From NCBI RefSeq assembly GCF_030687575.1, contig NZ_CP117439.1:3339501-3403500 (forward strand): a stretch of 64,000 nt of DNA, given 5' to 3'. Shown piece by piece: positions 1 through 10,510 of the stretch. A program made the translations under genes and the position numbers. The stretch comes from Pseudomonas sp. FP2309 (GTDB taxonomy: Bacteria > Pseudomonadota > Gammaproteobacteria > Pseudomonadales > Pseudomonadaceae). Numbering within the stretch: the first letter of the stretch is position 1; each line of letters starts with the position of its first letter. The notes below the pieces were generated by a model. That model worked only from the letters and a program-made list of their open reading frames with translations. It did not search any database and had not been told where the DNA came from.

Positions 1-372
1 CTTGTCCGACTGCATCTGGGTTTGCAGCTTCTCCACCACGTCGCCTTCCTGCAGCAGGTCGTGGGTCAGCTTGATCCCGGTGATTTCAGTGAAGGCCTTG
101 GCCAGCACCTTGGACTCGTACTCGTGGGTGGTGAGGGTTTCCGACACCACGTTGATCTTCATCCCGCGGAACGGTTCCGACGCCTTGATAAACCACTTCA
201 ACTCTTCGAGTTGCTGGGCTTCGGTGAGGGTGGACGGTTTGAACTCGCTGCCGATCCATTTTTTCGCCGCATCTTCGTACGCATCGGCCCAGGCCGTGGC
301 GCTCAAACCGCTCAGAGCCAGTACGGCGGCCAATGAAATGCTATGTCGCAGCTTATTGTTCTTATTCAACAT
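1..372 (-). CDS. ABC transporter substrate-binding protein, GlpV-like (partial)
   Basis: This is the first 124 codons of a periplasmic solute-binding protein; the rest lies beyond the window edge. The ATG at 372 is preceded by a good GGAGGT site. The product opens with a Sec signal peptide (basic MLNKNNKLRH, then a hydrophobic stretch ending near ATAWADA, about residue 30). It is the last gene seen of a minus-strand operon with two ATPases, two permeases and a DUF2160 protein. That gene set and order matches the rhizobial glycerol importer GlpSTPQUV, so glycerol or a related polyol is the likely ligand. The ligand is inferred from synteny; the binding site is not in view. Confidence 0.85.
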   Translation of the reverse strand, partial: MLNKNNKLRHSISLAAVLALSGLSATAWADAYEDAAKKWIGSEFKPSTLTEAQQLEELKWFIKASEPFRGMKINVVSETLTTHEYESKVLAKAFTEITGIKLTHDLLQEGDVVEKLQTQMQSDK

Positions 373-404
373 AGAGACCTCCAGGTTGTTTATTCATAAG
401 GGGA

Positions 405-680
405 CTAGCCCCAACGCATCACACTCAACAGCCATACCAGGGAGAGCGCGGACGCCACCCAGATGCTCCAGTCGGTAACACCAATAACCAGCAAATGCAG
501 GTAGGCGCTGCCGAGAAGACCGATAAACAAGCGATCACCACGGGTGGTGCTGATCGGTAAAAAACCGCGCCGGGGAATGCTCGGCGAACGCAGTTCCCAG
601 GTGGTCATGCCCGCCAGAATCAGGGCGATGCCACCGAAGAACAGCGCAGTCGGGGTGGTCCAGGCCATCCATTCCATCAT
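405..680 (-). CDS. DUF2160 small membrane protein, GlpU-like
   Basis: This gene encodes a 91-residue integral membrane protein with about three hydrophobic segments (roughly residues 8-26, 48-66 and 70-88). The DUF2160 family is found almost only inside glycerol-type ABC importer operons, where the gene (glpU in Rhizobium) sits between the second permease and the binding protein, exactly as here. Its biochemical role is unknown; an accessory role in the permease complex is a guess from context. Two ATG codons are adjacent (680 and 677); the first has AGAGGA six bases upstream. Eight bases separate it from the upstream permease gene. Confidence 0.82.
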   Translation of the reverse strand: MMEWMAWTTPTALFFGGIALILAGMTTWELRSPSIPRRGFLPISTTRGDRLFIGLLGSAYLHLLVIGVTDWSIWVASALSLVWLLSVMRWG

Positions 681-688
681 CGATTCCT

Positions 689-1489
<801 letters not shown>

Positions 1490-1499
1490 GTTGGCGGCC

Positions 1500-2362
1500 T
1501 CAGCGGTTGGCGTCGGAGTGGGTCATGGCGGTGTAGAACAGCCAGGACACCAACAGGATGATCAGGAAGTACACCAGGGAAAACGCCGCAGCCGGGCCCA
1601 GGTCGAATTGGCCCACCGCCATCTGGGTCAGGGTCTGACTGAGGAAGGTGGTCGCGTTCCCCGGCCCACCACCGGTCAGTACAAACGGCTCGGTGTAGAT
1701 CATGAAACTGTCCATAAAGCGCAGCATCACCGCGATCAGCAGCACGCTCTTCATCTTGGGCAACTGGATATGTCGGAAAACCGCCCAGGCCGACGCACGA
1801 TCAATCCGCGCGGCCTGGTAGTACACGTCCGGAATCGCCCGCAGCCCCGAGTAGCACAGCAGCGCGACGAGTGACGTCCAGTGCCACACGTCCATCACCA
1901 GCACCGTGACCCAGGCGTCCGCGGTGTTCGCCGCATAGTTGTAGCTGATGCCCAGGGCGTTGAGGCTGTAGCCGAGCAAGCCGATATCGGCACGGCCGAA
2001 GATCTGCCAGATGGTGCCCACCACGTTCCAGGGAATCAGCAGCGGAATGGCCAGCACGATCAGCACCAGCGACGACCAGCGGCCCTTGGTCGGCATGGTC
2101 AGGGCAATGGCGATGCCCAGCGGGATTTCGATCAGCAGCACGCAGGCCGAATAGATGAACTGGCGCAGCAGCGAGTCATGCAGACGCGGGTCGAGCAGCA
2201 CCTGCTTGTACCAGTCGGCCCCGACGAAGTAGCGGCTGGACTGGTCGAAAATGTCCTGCACCGAGTAGTTGACCACGGTCATCATCGGGATCACCGCGCT
2301 GAACGCCACCAGCAGGAACACCGGCAGTACCAGCCACCAGGCCTTGTTGTTCTGCACCTTGT

Positions 2363-2366
<4 letters not shown>
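1500..2366 (-). CDS. sugar/polyol ABC transporter permease (GlpP-like, MalF type)
   Basis: This gene encodes a 288-residue MalF-class permease. The start chosen is the ATG at 2366 (MNKVQNNKAWW), which has GGAGGTG upstream and overlaps the stop of the ATPase gene by four bases. A longer reading frame to 2411 would lie inside the ATPase gene. Six hydrophobic segments are visible, the first at residues 9-31. An EAA-like loop (YYQAARIDRASAWAVFRHI) lies near residues 190-210. It pairs with the downstream MalG-type permease to form the importer channel. Confidence 0.88.
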
Positions 2367-3459
<1,093 letters not shown>

Positions 3460-3460
<1 letters not shown>

Positions 3461-4554
3461 CAGGCAACCCTCGCGACACGGCGTCCGGGGGCCTGGACCA
3501 AACGGCCCTGGCCATCGAACACAAACAATTTATGGGTGGGGATATACACGCGGATCGGCGCGTCGACGTCGTACTCATGCACCCCCGGCAGGTGCAGCAC
3601 CAACAGGAAATGCTCACTGCGCACATGCAGGAAGGTTTCCGAGCCGCTGATCTCGGCGACTTCCACCGTTACCGCCAGCTCCAGATCATCGTCGTTGCTC
3701 GGCACCAGGCTGATATGGCTGGGGCGCACACCAAAACGGAACTCGCCTTCGCCGATGGGACGCAGGTCGACGTTCAACGGAAAGTGCACGAAATTGGCGA
3801 AGCTCACCTCGTTGCCGCTGATCCGCCCCGGCATCAGGTTGATCGGCGGCTCGGAAAACAGCTCGGCGGCGAGCACGCTCTGCGGTTGGTGGTAGACCTC
3901 GGCGGCCTTGCCGCTCTGGATCACCCGGCCTTCGTGAAGAATGGTGGTGGTGCCGCCCAGGGCCAGGGCTTCGTTGGGCTCGGTGGTGGCGTAGATGGCG
4001 ATGGTGTGACGGGCCTGGAACAGCTCGCGCATTTCCTGACGCAGTTCTTCACGCAGTTTGTAGTCCAGGTTCACCAAAGGCTCGTCGAACAGAATCAGTT
4101 CAGCGTCCTTGACCAGCGCGCGAGCCATGGCCGTGCGTTGCTGCTGACCGCCGGACAGTTCCAGCGGGTGGCGCTGGAGAAACTTCTCGATACGCAGCAT
4201 CCGGGCGGTTTCCTGCACCTTGCTGCGGATGATTTCATCTGCCACACCCGCCTGGCGCAAAGGCGAAGCGATGTTCTCGAACACGGTCATGGTGGGGTAG
4301 TTGATGAACTGCTGATACACCATCGACACGTTGCGCAGGCGCACCGGCTTGTGGGTGACGTCGACGCCGTTCATCAGGATGCGGCCGCTGTCGGGCTTGT
4401 CCAGGCCGGCCATCAGACGCATCAGGCTGGTCTTGCCGGACAGGGTGCGGCCCAGCAGCACGTTGAAGGAGCCGGGCTCGAAACGCAGGGTGGCGTCGTC
4501 GATCCAGGTTTGGCCTTCGACGACGCGGGAGACATGTTCCAGGGTCAATGACAT
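3460..4554 (-). CDS. ABC transporter ATP-binding protein (GlpS-like) lacking the H-loop histidine
   Basis: This is the first gene of the operon, encoding a 364-residue MalK-family ATPase. Walker A is GRTLSGKTS (35-43), the Q-loop YQQF is near 80-83, the signature LSGGQQQR is canonical (133-140), and Walker B is LILFDEP (153-159). The H-loop, normally VTHD, reads ATTE, so Thr191 replaces the switch histidine. A regulatory C-terminal domain follows. The ATG at 4554 is preceded by AAGGTC and lies about 35 bases downstream of the start site predicted from a sigma-54 promoter at 4600-4614. It is the partner of the downstream ATPase, which shows the complementary defect. Confidence 0.88.
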
Positions 4555-4599
4555 GACACGACCTTTTTATTATTGGAATGAATCTGGCCAGTCGTCAGA

Positions 4600-4614
4600 G
4601 CGAGTTTCGTGCCA
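4600..4614 (-). promoter_or_regulatory. sigma-54 (-24/-12) promoter of the ABC importer operon
   Basis: Read on the minus strand, the sequence is TGGCAC, five bases, TCGC. This matches the consensus TGGCAC-N5-TTGC with one mismatch and exact spacing; the base before it makes TTGGCACG. It lies 46 bases upstream of the first ATPase start, and the divergent neighbour is a sigma-54 activator. This is a consensus match only. Confidence 0.7.
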
Positions 4615-4658
4615 AAAGCGGCAGGTGATTGATCCATAAGGAAATAGCTTGAATTGCA

Positions 4659-4738
4659 TGTTCAACAGTGAACACAAATGAACAAGCCAGGCTGAACAAC
4701 TGAACAATCCGGGGGTTGACAATGAACAGTCCTGAACA
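4659..4738. promoter_or_regulatory. array of seven TGAACA/TGTTCA hexamers, probable activator binding sites
   Basis: Perfect hexamers begin at 4659 (inverted), 4669, 4679, 4693, 4701, 4723 and 4733. The first two form the palindrome TGTTCA-N4-TGAACA. Several start-to-start distances are 10 bp, one helical turn. The array lies 45-140 bp upstream of the -24/-12 promoter, the usual place for enhancer sites. The last two copies fall just downstream of a TTGACA (4716-4721) that could be the -35 of the activator gene, which would allow autoregulation. Confidence 0.6.
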
Positions 4739-4748
4739 ACACTAATTA

Positions 4749-4770
4749 GGCCCCCGCGCCGGCGGGGGCC
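4749..4770. other. GC-rich perfect hairpin in the leader of the sigma-54 activator gene
   Basis: A nine-base perfect inverted repeat (GGCCCCCGC / GCGGGGGCC) surrounds a four-base loop and lies about 33 bases before the activator start. No T-run follows on either strand, so it is not a standard intrinsic terminator. It may shape the 5' leader of the activator mRNA or act as a barrier between the divergent units. Confidence 0.4.
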
Positions 4771-4802
4771 CATAAAAACAATAAAAACAGAAGGTCGCCC
4801 CC

Positions 4803-6623
4803 ATGGCCGAACCCTTGCCCCACGACACCATCATCCAGGACTCCTGGCGCCGTTGCCGCGCGTTTGGCCTGGACCACCAGAGCACGCCCAGCTTTGATCC
4901 ATTGCCGGCCGAGGGCATCAGCCAACTGCTGGAGAGCCAGCATTCGCTGGTGCAGACCACCCACCAGGAGGTCCTGCCCTACTACGAGAACATCCTGAGC
5001 AATTCCAATTGCCTGATCATGCTGGCCGACAATCAGGGCCAGGTACTGACGTCGTGGGGCACCCAACGCTTTATCGAGCCCAAGCTGGCCCGCGGGTTCA
5101 GCGCTGGCGCCAGCTGGAAGGAACGCTGCAGCGGCACCAACGCCATCGGCACCGCACTGGCCTGCGCTCAGGCGGTGCATATCGAGCACGACGAGCACTT
5201 CCTCAAGGCCAACCGCTTCATGACCGGCTCGGCGGCGCCGATCTTTGATGCGCAGCGTGAAATCATCGCGGTGCTGGACGTGTCCAGTGACAGCTACCTG
5301 CCGCCCTCCCACACCCTGGGCATGGTCAAAATGATGAGCCAGACCGTGGAAAACCGGCTGATCCTCAACCTGTTTCGCGGTGAACACTTTCAACTGACCT
5401 TCAATACCGGCCTGAGCAACCTCGACAGTCAGTGGGCCGGGCTGTTGATCTTTGATGAAAGCGGCCAGGTGCTGTCGGCCAACCGTCGCGCCGACAACCT
5501 GCTGGGCATCAGCCTGTCGCGGGTGATGATCGACAGCCTGTTCAAGGTGTCGTTGCTGGAATTGCTGAACCAGCCGGAGGGTCTGCCGTTTTCGTTGCAG
5601 GCGGCGGGACGCAATCGCTTCCAGTGTGTGTTGAAGCGTCCCCAGCAGGTGCCGATGCAGGCCCGCGTGTTCACTGAGCCTGCGCAGCCAAAACCGACGG
5701 CGATTGGCCTCAAGACCCTGCATTTTGGTGATGTGCGCGTGGAAAAGGCCGTGCGCCAGGCAGAGCGCTTGTTGGAAAAAGACATTCCGCTGCTGATCCA
5801 TGGCGAAACCGGGGTGGGCAAAGAGGTGTTCGTCAAAGCCCTGCACCAAGCCAGTTCGCGCAGCCAAAAAGCGTATATCGCGGTGAACTGTGCGGCGATT
5901 CCCGCTGAGTTGGTGGAATCGGAACTGTTCGGCTACGAAAAAGGCGCGTTCACCGGCGCCAATCAAAAAGGCAGCATCGGCCTGATCCGCAAGGCCGACA
6001 AGGGCACGCTGTTTCTCGACGAAATCGGCGATATGCCGCTGGCGACCCAGGCCCGCCTGTTGCGGGTATTGCAGGAACGCTGCGTGCAGCCGGTGGGCAG
6101 CAGCGAGCTGTTCCCGGTGGACCTGCGCATTATCTCGGCGACTAACCGCGCACTGCGTGAGTTGGTACAGGCCGGGCGTTTTCGAGAGGATTTGTACTAC
6201 CGTATCGGCGGCCTGACCCTGGAACTGCCGCCGTTGCGCGAGCGCACCGACAAGCAGGCGTTGTTCCAGCAACTGTGGCAGCAGCACCGCGAGCCCACGC
6301 AGTGGGCCGGCTTGAGCGCTGAGGTGCTGGCATTGTTCGAGCAGCATCCGTGGCCAGGGAATTTGCGCCAGGTCAGCAGCGTGTTGCAGGTGGCACTGGC
6401 GATGGCCGAGGAGCAGCCGATCCGAGCGGAGCACCTGCCGGATGATTTTTTCGTCGACCTGAACCTCGCCCCGCCACCGCCGCCGGCCGGTGAGTACCTG
6501 GACGAGCGCATTGACCTGAGTCAGCGCTTAAAGGCGGCCGGCGGCAATATTTCCCACCTGGCACGGGAGCTGGGGGTGAGCCGTAACACCTTGTACAAAC
6601 GCCTGCGCCAGCAGGGGGGCTGA
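4803..6623 (+). CDS. sigma-54-dependent Fis-family activator (AcoR-like)
   Basis: This gene encodes a 606-residue bacterial enhancer-binding protein. An N-terminal GAF-type sensory region covers roughly residues 60-200, followed by a PAS-like linker segment. The AAA+ domain (about 318-545) contains Walker A GETGVGKE near 336 and the sigma-54 contact loop GAFTGA near 381. A Fis-type helix-turn-helix ends the protein (LARELGVSRNTLYKRLRQ). The first half resembles AcoR-class regulators, which sense small molecules directly rather than through phosphorylation. It is divergent from the ABC importer operon, whose promoter is sigma-54 type, so it is very probably the importer's activator. Its stop is one base from the stop of the convergent fecR-like gene. 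Confidence 0.9.
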   Translation: MAEPLPHDTIIQDSWRRCRAFGLDHQSTPSFDPLPAEGISQLLESQHSLVQTTHQEVLPYYENILSNSNCLIMLADNQGQVLTSWGTQRFIEPKLARGFSAGASWKERCSGTNAIGTALACAQAVHIEHDEHFLKANRFMTGSAAPIFDAQREIIAVLDVSSDSYLPPSHTLGMVKMMSQTVENRLILNLFRGEHFQLTFNTGLSNLDSQWAGLLIFDESGQVLSANRRADNLLGISLSRVMIDSLFKVSLLELLNQPEGLPFSLQAAGRNRFQCVLKRPQQVPMQARVFTEPAQPKPTAIGLKTLHFGDVRVEKAVRQAERLLEKDIPLLIHGETGVGKEVFVKALHQASSRSQKAYIAVNCAAIPAELVESELFGYEKGAFTGANQKGSIGLIRKADKGTLFLDEIGDMPLATQARLLRVLQERCVQPVGSSELFPVDLRIISATNRALRELVQAGRFREDLYYRIGGLTLELPPLRERTDKQALFQQLWQQHREPTQWAGLSAEVLALFEQHPWPGNLRQVSSVLQVALAMAEEQPIRAEHLPDDFFVDLNLAPPPPPAGEYLDERIDLSQRLKAAGGNISHLARELGVSRNTLYKRLRQQGG

Positions 6624-6624
6624 G

Positions 6625-7557
6625 TCAGCGCGGTTTGACCACCACCAGCAAGTCGGTGAAGTACTCCACCTGAATCGGCAGGTTATCGGCCAATGCCGAC
6701 AGGGCCGCCGCCGTGTCATCGAGCCTGAACACCCCGGACACGCGCAAATCGCCCAGGGCCTGGGGGTCGAAGCGCACCATGCCATGGCGGTAACTGGCCA
6801 GCGTCTGCAACACCTCGCTCAGGGGCTGATCGTTAACCTTGAGCAAGCCACGGGTCCAGGCGTCCGGGTCGGCATTGCCGGTGGCTTGCGCCGCCATGGC
6901 GTGGCCATGTTCAAGGATCGCACGCTGGCCGGCGGCCACCTTGACGCCCTCCTCGGCTTGACCTTTGACCGCCACGCTGGACTCGATCACCGTGACCACC
7001 GTGGCGCCGTCCGCCGCGCGCTTGACCAGGTACCGGGTACCCAGCGCCGTCGCCGTGCCTTGGTCGGTGCGCACCACGAATGGCCGCTGTGCGTCCTTGG
7101 CCACGTCCACCCACAGCTCGCCTTGCAGCAGTTCGATCACCCGTTGGTGACCGTCGAATTTCACATCCACCGCCGAGTTGCTGTTGAGTTGCAAGCTGCT
7201 GCCATCGTCGAGGGCGATCTGGCGACGCTCGCCGACGCCGGTGCGCTGGTCCGCCATCCACACCGGCAGGTGCTCGAAGGCCTGCCAGCCGCACAGCAAC
7301 ACGCCGAGCAAGCCCAGCACCTGCGCACTGCGCGGACGTTGCGCGGTAAACGCGCGGTTAAGGGCCAGGCGCGCCGGTTGCGCGGGCAAGGTATCGAGGC
7401 TGCCCCACAGGGCGCGCATGCGTTCGATCGCCACCGCATGACGCGGGTCGGCCTGGCACCAGGCATCGAAGGCGTGGCGGTCGGCGTCGGTGACGTCTTC
7501 GTCGTGCAGACGTGTGAGCCAGTCCGCCGCCTGCTGGATAATGTGCTCGGTACTCAT
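6625..7557 (-). CDS. FecR-family anti-sigma factor/sigma regulator
   Basis: This gene encodes a 310-residue inner-membrane regulator. The ATG at 7557 (MSTEHIIQQAADWL) overlaps the sigma factor stop by four bases. The N-terminal cytoplasmic DUF4880-like part (residues 5-50) contains the family motif FDAWCQADPRHA. A single membrane segment lies near 87-105, then the periplasmic FecR domain (about 120-220), and a C-terminal STN-like region (about 245-305). Such proteins hold their cognate ECF sigma factor in check, or help activate it, in response to an occupied TonB receptor. The receptor gene beside it lacks the usual signalling domain, so the signal source is uncertain. Confidence 0.9.
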   Translation of the reverse strand: MSTEHIIQQAADWLTRLHDEDVTDADRHAFDAWCQADPRHAVAIERMRALWGSLDTLPAQPARLALNRAFTAQRPRSAQVLGLLGVLLCGWQAFEHLPVWMADQRTGVGERRQIALDDGSSLQLNSNSAVDVKFDGHQRVIELLQGELWVDVAKDAQRPFVVRTDQGTATALGTRYLVKRAADGATVVTVIESSVAVKGQAEEGVKVAAGQRAILEHGHAMAAQATGNADPDAWTRGLLKVNDQPLSEVLQTLASYRHGMVRFDPQALGDLRVSGVFRLDDTAAALSALADNLPIQVEYFTDLLVVVKPR

Positions 7558-8102
7558 GGCAGCGGGTCGGCGGCGTGCAGACTGTGATAGCAGTGCACCA
7601 GAGCGCTGGAGATGTAGTTTTTGACCGTGCTGGCGGACACGTCCAGGCGCACGGCGATTTCGCTGTAGGTCAACCCATCGAGGCGACTCAACAGGAATGC
7701 CTCGCGGGTTTTGGTTGGCAGCCCAACCAGCATTTCGGCGATGCGTTCCAGGGCTTGCAGGGCCACATGGATCGCCGCAGGGTCGGGCATGCCGGCGTCT
7801 TCGCACCTGATGGCCAACGCCTGCATGTAGGCTTTTTCGATTCGACGTCGACGCGCGCCGTCGATCAACAGACGCCCCGCCGTGGTGGCCAGGAACGCCC
7901 TAGGTTCTTTGATGGTTTGCGGTTCGGCCAGCATCAGAACGCGGATAAACGCATCGTGGGCCAGGTCGGCGGCGTGCTGGGAGCAGCCGAGTTTTTTGCG
8001 CAGCCAGCCGTGCAACCAGCCGTGGTGCTCGCGGTACATCGCCGTAAGGGTCTGCTGACGCGCGGAGTCGCCCAGCGCGGCCGGAATGTCATGCATGCGC
8101 AA
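7554..8102 (-). CDS. FecI-family ECF sigma factor
   Basis: This gene encodes a 182-residue ECF sigma factor of the iron-starvation class. Region 2 spans about residues 18-85 (YREHHGWLHGWLRKKLG, then AADLAHDAFIRVL). Region 4 spans about 120-172 (GLPTKTREAFLLSRLDGLTYSEIAVRLDVS). The ATG at 8102 is used here; a second ATG two codons on is possible. It is followed directly by its fecR-like partner and preceded, 121 bp upstream, by the receptor gene. This receptor-sigma-antisigma order is the reverse of the classic fecIRA layout. I saw no convincing Fur box in the gap, which holds a 7-bp hairpin at 8166-8187. Confidence 0.9.
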   Translation of the reverse strand: MRMHDIPAALGDSARQQTLTAMYREHHGWLHGWLRKKLGCSQHAADLAHDAFIRVLMLAEPQTIKEPRAFLATTAGRLLIDGARRRRIEKAYMQALAIRCEDAGMPDPAAIHVALQALERIAEMLVGLPTKTREAFLLSRLDGLTYSEIAVRLDVSASTVKNYISSALVHCYHSLHAADPLP

Positions 8103-8223
8103 AAATTTCTCAAATGGGAAATGTTACCAATTGCGTGAACAATGCCAGTAAAACGCGCACGGAGCAAGGGGCTCTCGGCCGCCCCTTCTTCGTCGTCTGC
8201 GGAGTTTTTTGGGGCGAGCGGGC

Positions 8224-10335
8224 TCAGCGCCAGCGCCACGAGACGCCGGTGTAGAAGCCACGCCCATCGGCGGGTGTAGAGCGCGCTGCGTCCAACCCGT
8301 TGTCGTCATACCCCGGCGTGACGGTGTTGGCGTAGCGGCGGTTGGTGAGGTTGCGCAGGTCGACCCAGGCTTGCCAGTCCTGCCCTGGCGCGTCGTAGCC
8401 GAAGGTTGTGCCAACAATCGTATAAGCCGCCGCGTAGTAGGAGTTGGCGTAATCCACCGCTACCCGCGATGAGTGCTCGGTGTTGAGGCTGGTGTAAAAC
8501 CCTGTCGGGTGGCTGTAGCGCAATTGCGCCTGGTAGTAGTGCGCGGGGATACCCGGCAAGGTGTTGTCGCCGAAACGGTCGTCGTCACGGTAGTGGAAGT
8601 CGCTGAAGGTATACGCCTGGCGCAGGTCAAGCCTGCCATTGCGGCCGCCCTCCCACAGCGGGCTGAGCAGGCCCAGTTCCACGCCTTGGTGCACCGTGGG
8701 GCTGGCGTTGGCCTCGGCGACGATTGCGTTGCTGGTAAGCGTCTGGGCCTGGGTTTCCACCGTGAGCAATTCATGGCGCACTTCGGAGCGGTACAGCGCC
8801 AGGTCCCATTGACCGAGCCACGCTTCGCCGCGCCCGCCGACTTCCAGGGTGGTGGCGGTCTGGTTTTTCAGGCTCACGCCTTCCCGTGCCATGCCTTTGG
8901 CAGGGCCGCTGGTGAAGTACTTGTTGGAACCCCAGATCATTGACCACGCATGGGGCGGTTCGACCGAGCGGCTCAGGTTGCCGTACACCTGCAATTGCGG
9001 GTTGACGTCATAACGCAAGCCCATGCGCGGCGCGTAGTCCCAGTCGTGCTGGCTGAGCGGCGCCTGGCCTTCGGGGTAGCTGACCTGGGTTTCGCGGCGG
9101 GTGTAGATCGCCGCCAGGCCGGTGGTCAACCACAGGTCGGGCACCAGTTCCAAATCGTTGCTGATATGCAGCACGGTGTCGGAGCCCAGGTAGCTGTAGT
9201 CGCGGGTCTTAGTGCCGGGAGCATAGTTGGCGGTGTTGCCGGCGGGGATGCGCACGTACTCGGCACCGCCGTTGTTGGGCATCGCCTGGGTGGTGCGCAG
9301 GCCAACGGTGGTTTTGCTGTCGTGTCCGAACAGGCTGTCCTGGCGAATGTAATTGAGGGTACTGCTCACGTCGGTGTAGGCGACTTTCAGGCGGATGCTG
9401 CCTTCGCGCAGGTCCATCGGGTAATCGTGGTAAGCCAGGCCGAGCTCAAGGCGCGAATTATCGTCCAGTTGCAGGGTGGTTTTGTTGGCGATCCAGGTAG
9501 AACCGGGTTGCAGGCGCTTTGAGTCACGGGCGGCGTTGAGGCTGTTGGCCGCGCGCGGGCCGTGGCTGATCTGGTCGCGGGTGAGCTTGCCAGGGGTGTC
9601 GTTGGTGGTTTCGCGGTAGCGCAAATAGAAACGGGTTTCCAGGTTAGGGTTGAAGCGGTAGCCGAAATTGGCCGCCACGCCTTTGCCGGTGGCCGCGCTC
9701 TGGCGCTGATAACCGTCGGACGCCGAGTCGGTCAGGCTGATGTAGTAGTCGGCGTCCCCCAGCACTTGGCCGGAACTGATCTCGCGCTGGGCATAGCCAC
9801 GACTGCCCGCCTCATAGCGCACCTGCAGCTTGGGCGCATCGTAGCCGGTGTGCGTCACGTAGTTGACCGCGCCACCCAGGGCCAGCGCGCCCTGGTCAAA
9901 ACCGTTGGCACCGCGCAACACCTCCACACGGCTTTGCCACAGCGGGTCCTTGAGCTCATAGGGCGTGCCGCCAGGGCCGGTGAGCGGCAGGCCGTCGAAC
10001 ATTTCATAGAGCCCGGAGCCGTGGGCACCGGGGCTGCGGTTCAGGCCCGAACCGCGAATGGACAGTTTTACGCCCTCGTTGTTCGCCGCCTTGGCGTAGA
10101 CGCCGGGCTGGTACTTGAACACGTCCTCGTTGGTACTCACCCGGCCCTGCTGCACGCTGCTCATATCGATGTAATTGCTGGCACCGGGCACGCTCTTGAG
10201 CTGGGCCTGGGCCACTTCACCTGCACTGGCCTCAGCGGCGGTGACTTCAACCGGCGCCAATTGCAGGTCTTCGGCGTGCGCCAGGGTGCTTAAGGTAAGG
10301 ACGGCAAACAGGAACGGAGGGTGGCGCAGCAGCAT
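8224..10335 (-). CDS. TonB-dependent outer-membrane receptor without N-terminal signalling domain
   Basis: This gene encodes a 703-residue TonB-dependent transporter. The ATG at 10335 gives MLLRHPPFLFAVLTLSTLAHA, a clean signal peptide; the frame is open to 10380 but that extension is not signal-like. A TonB-box-like stretch (LAPVEVTA) follows at residues 26-33. The plug domain covers about 45-165 (SIRGSGL, RVEVLRGANGF, GGAVNY). A 22-strand-type barrel runs to the C-terminus, which ends in aromatic WRWR. No room exists for the roughly 80-residue STN signalling domain, although FecI/FecR genes follow. The ligand cannot be told from sequence; a siderophore or other iron chelate is likely from context. 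Confidence 0.88.
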   Translation of the reverse strand: MLLRHPPFLFAVLTLSTLAHAEDLQLAPVEVTAAEASAGEVAQAQLKSVPGASNYIDMSSVQQGRVSTNEDVFKYQPGVYAKAANNEGVKLSIRGSGLNRSPGAHGSGLYEMFDGLPLTGPGGTPYELKDPLWQSRVEVLRGANGFDQGALALGGAVNYVTHTGYDAPKLQVRYEAGSRGYAQREISSGQVLGDADYYISLTDSASDGYQRQSAATGKGVAANFGYRFNPNLETRFYLRYRETTNDTPGKLTRDQISHGPRAANSLNAARDSKRLQPGSTWIANKTTLQLDDNSRLELGLAYHDYPMDLREGSIRLKVAYTDVSSTLNYIRQDSLFGHDSKTTVGLRTTQAMPNNGGAEYVRIPAGNTANYAPGTKTRDYSYLGSDTVLHISNDLELVPDLWLTTGLAAIYTRRETQVSYPEGQAPLSQHDWDYAPRMGLRYDVNPQLQVYGNLSRSVEPPHAWSMIWGSNKYFTSGPAKGMAREGVSLKNQTATTLEVGGRGEAWLGQWDLALYRSEVRHELLTVETQAQTLTSNAIVAEANASPTVHQGVELGLLSPLWEGGRNGRLDLRQAYTFSDFHYRDDDRFGDNTLPGIPAHYYQAQLRYSHPTGFYTSLNTEHSSRVAVDYANSYYAAAYTIVGTTFGYDAPGQDWQAWVDLRNLTNRRYANTVTPGYDDNGLDAARSTPADGRGFYTGVSWRWR

Positions 10336-10510
10336 GGATAGATCCTTGGAATGCGGGGCGTGAGGAGCCTGGCCCAGCACGCGAACAGTGATGGGAAGCC
10401 AGCGATGCCCGGCAAGTCACGCCTGTTAACGGATCAGCACCTATTGCCCGGCGCACGATCACCGAAGGCTTGAAGTTGGAAAGGATGGGTTACGTACAAC
10501 CCAGCAGCCC

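Noticed and set aside
5009..5248. Possible CRISPR or phage genes anywhere in the window
   Set aside because: I looked for evenly spaced repeats and for integrase, capsid, transposase or Cas motifs on both strands and found none. The only regular array is the TGAACA hexamer set at 4659-4738. The coordinates given are just one example of a shadow frame checked.
4746..6434. Long 562-codon open frame on the minus strand opposite the sigma-54 activator
   Set aside because: The plus strand encodes a complete enhancer-binding protein with all motifs. The antisense product is rich in Gln, His and Arg, as expected of shadow frames in GC-rich DNA.
8103..8223. Possible Fur box upstream of the FecI-type sigma gene
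   Set aside because: Only a loose ATTTC/GAAAT inverted pair is present. It does not fit the GATAAT-based consensus well enough to call.
10336..10470. Possible cobalamin-type riboswitch in the leader of the TonB receptor gene
   Set aside because: Some short stretches recall the class, but I could not find the conserved B12-box or core elements, and the gene is not BtuB-like.
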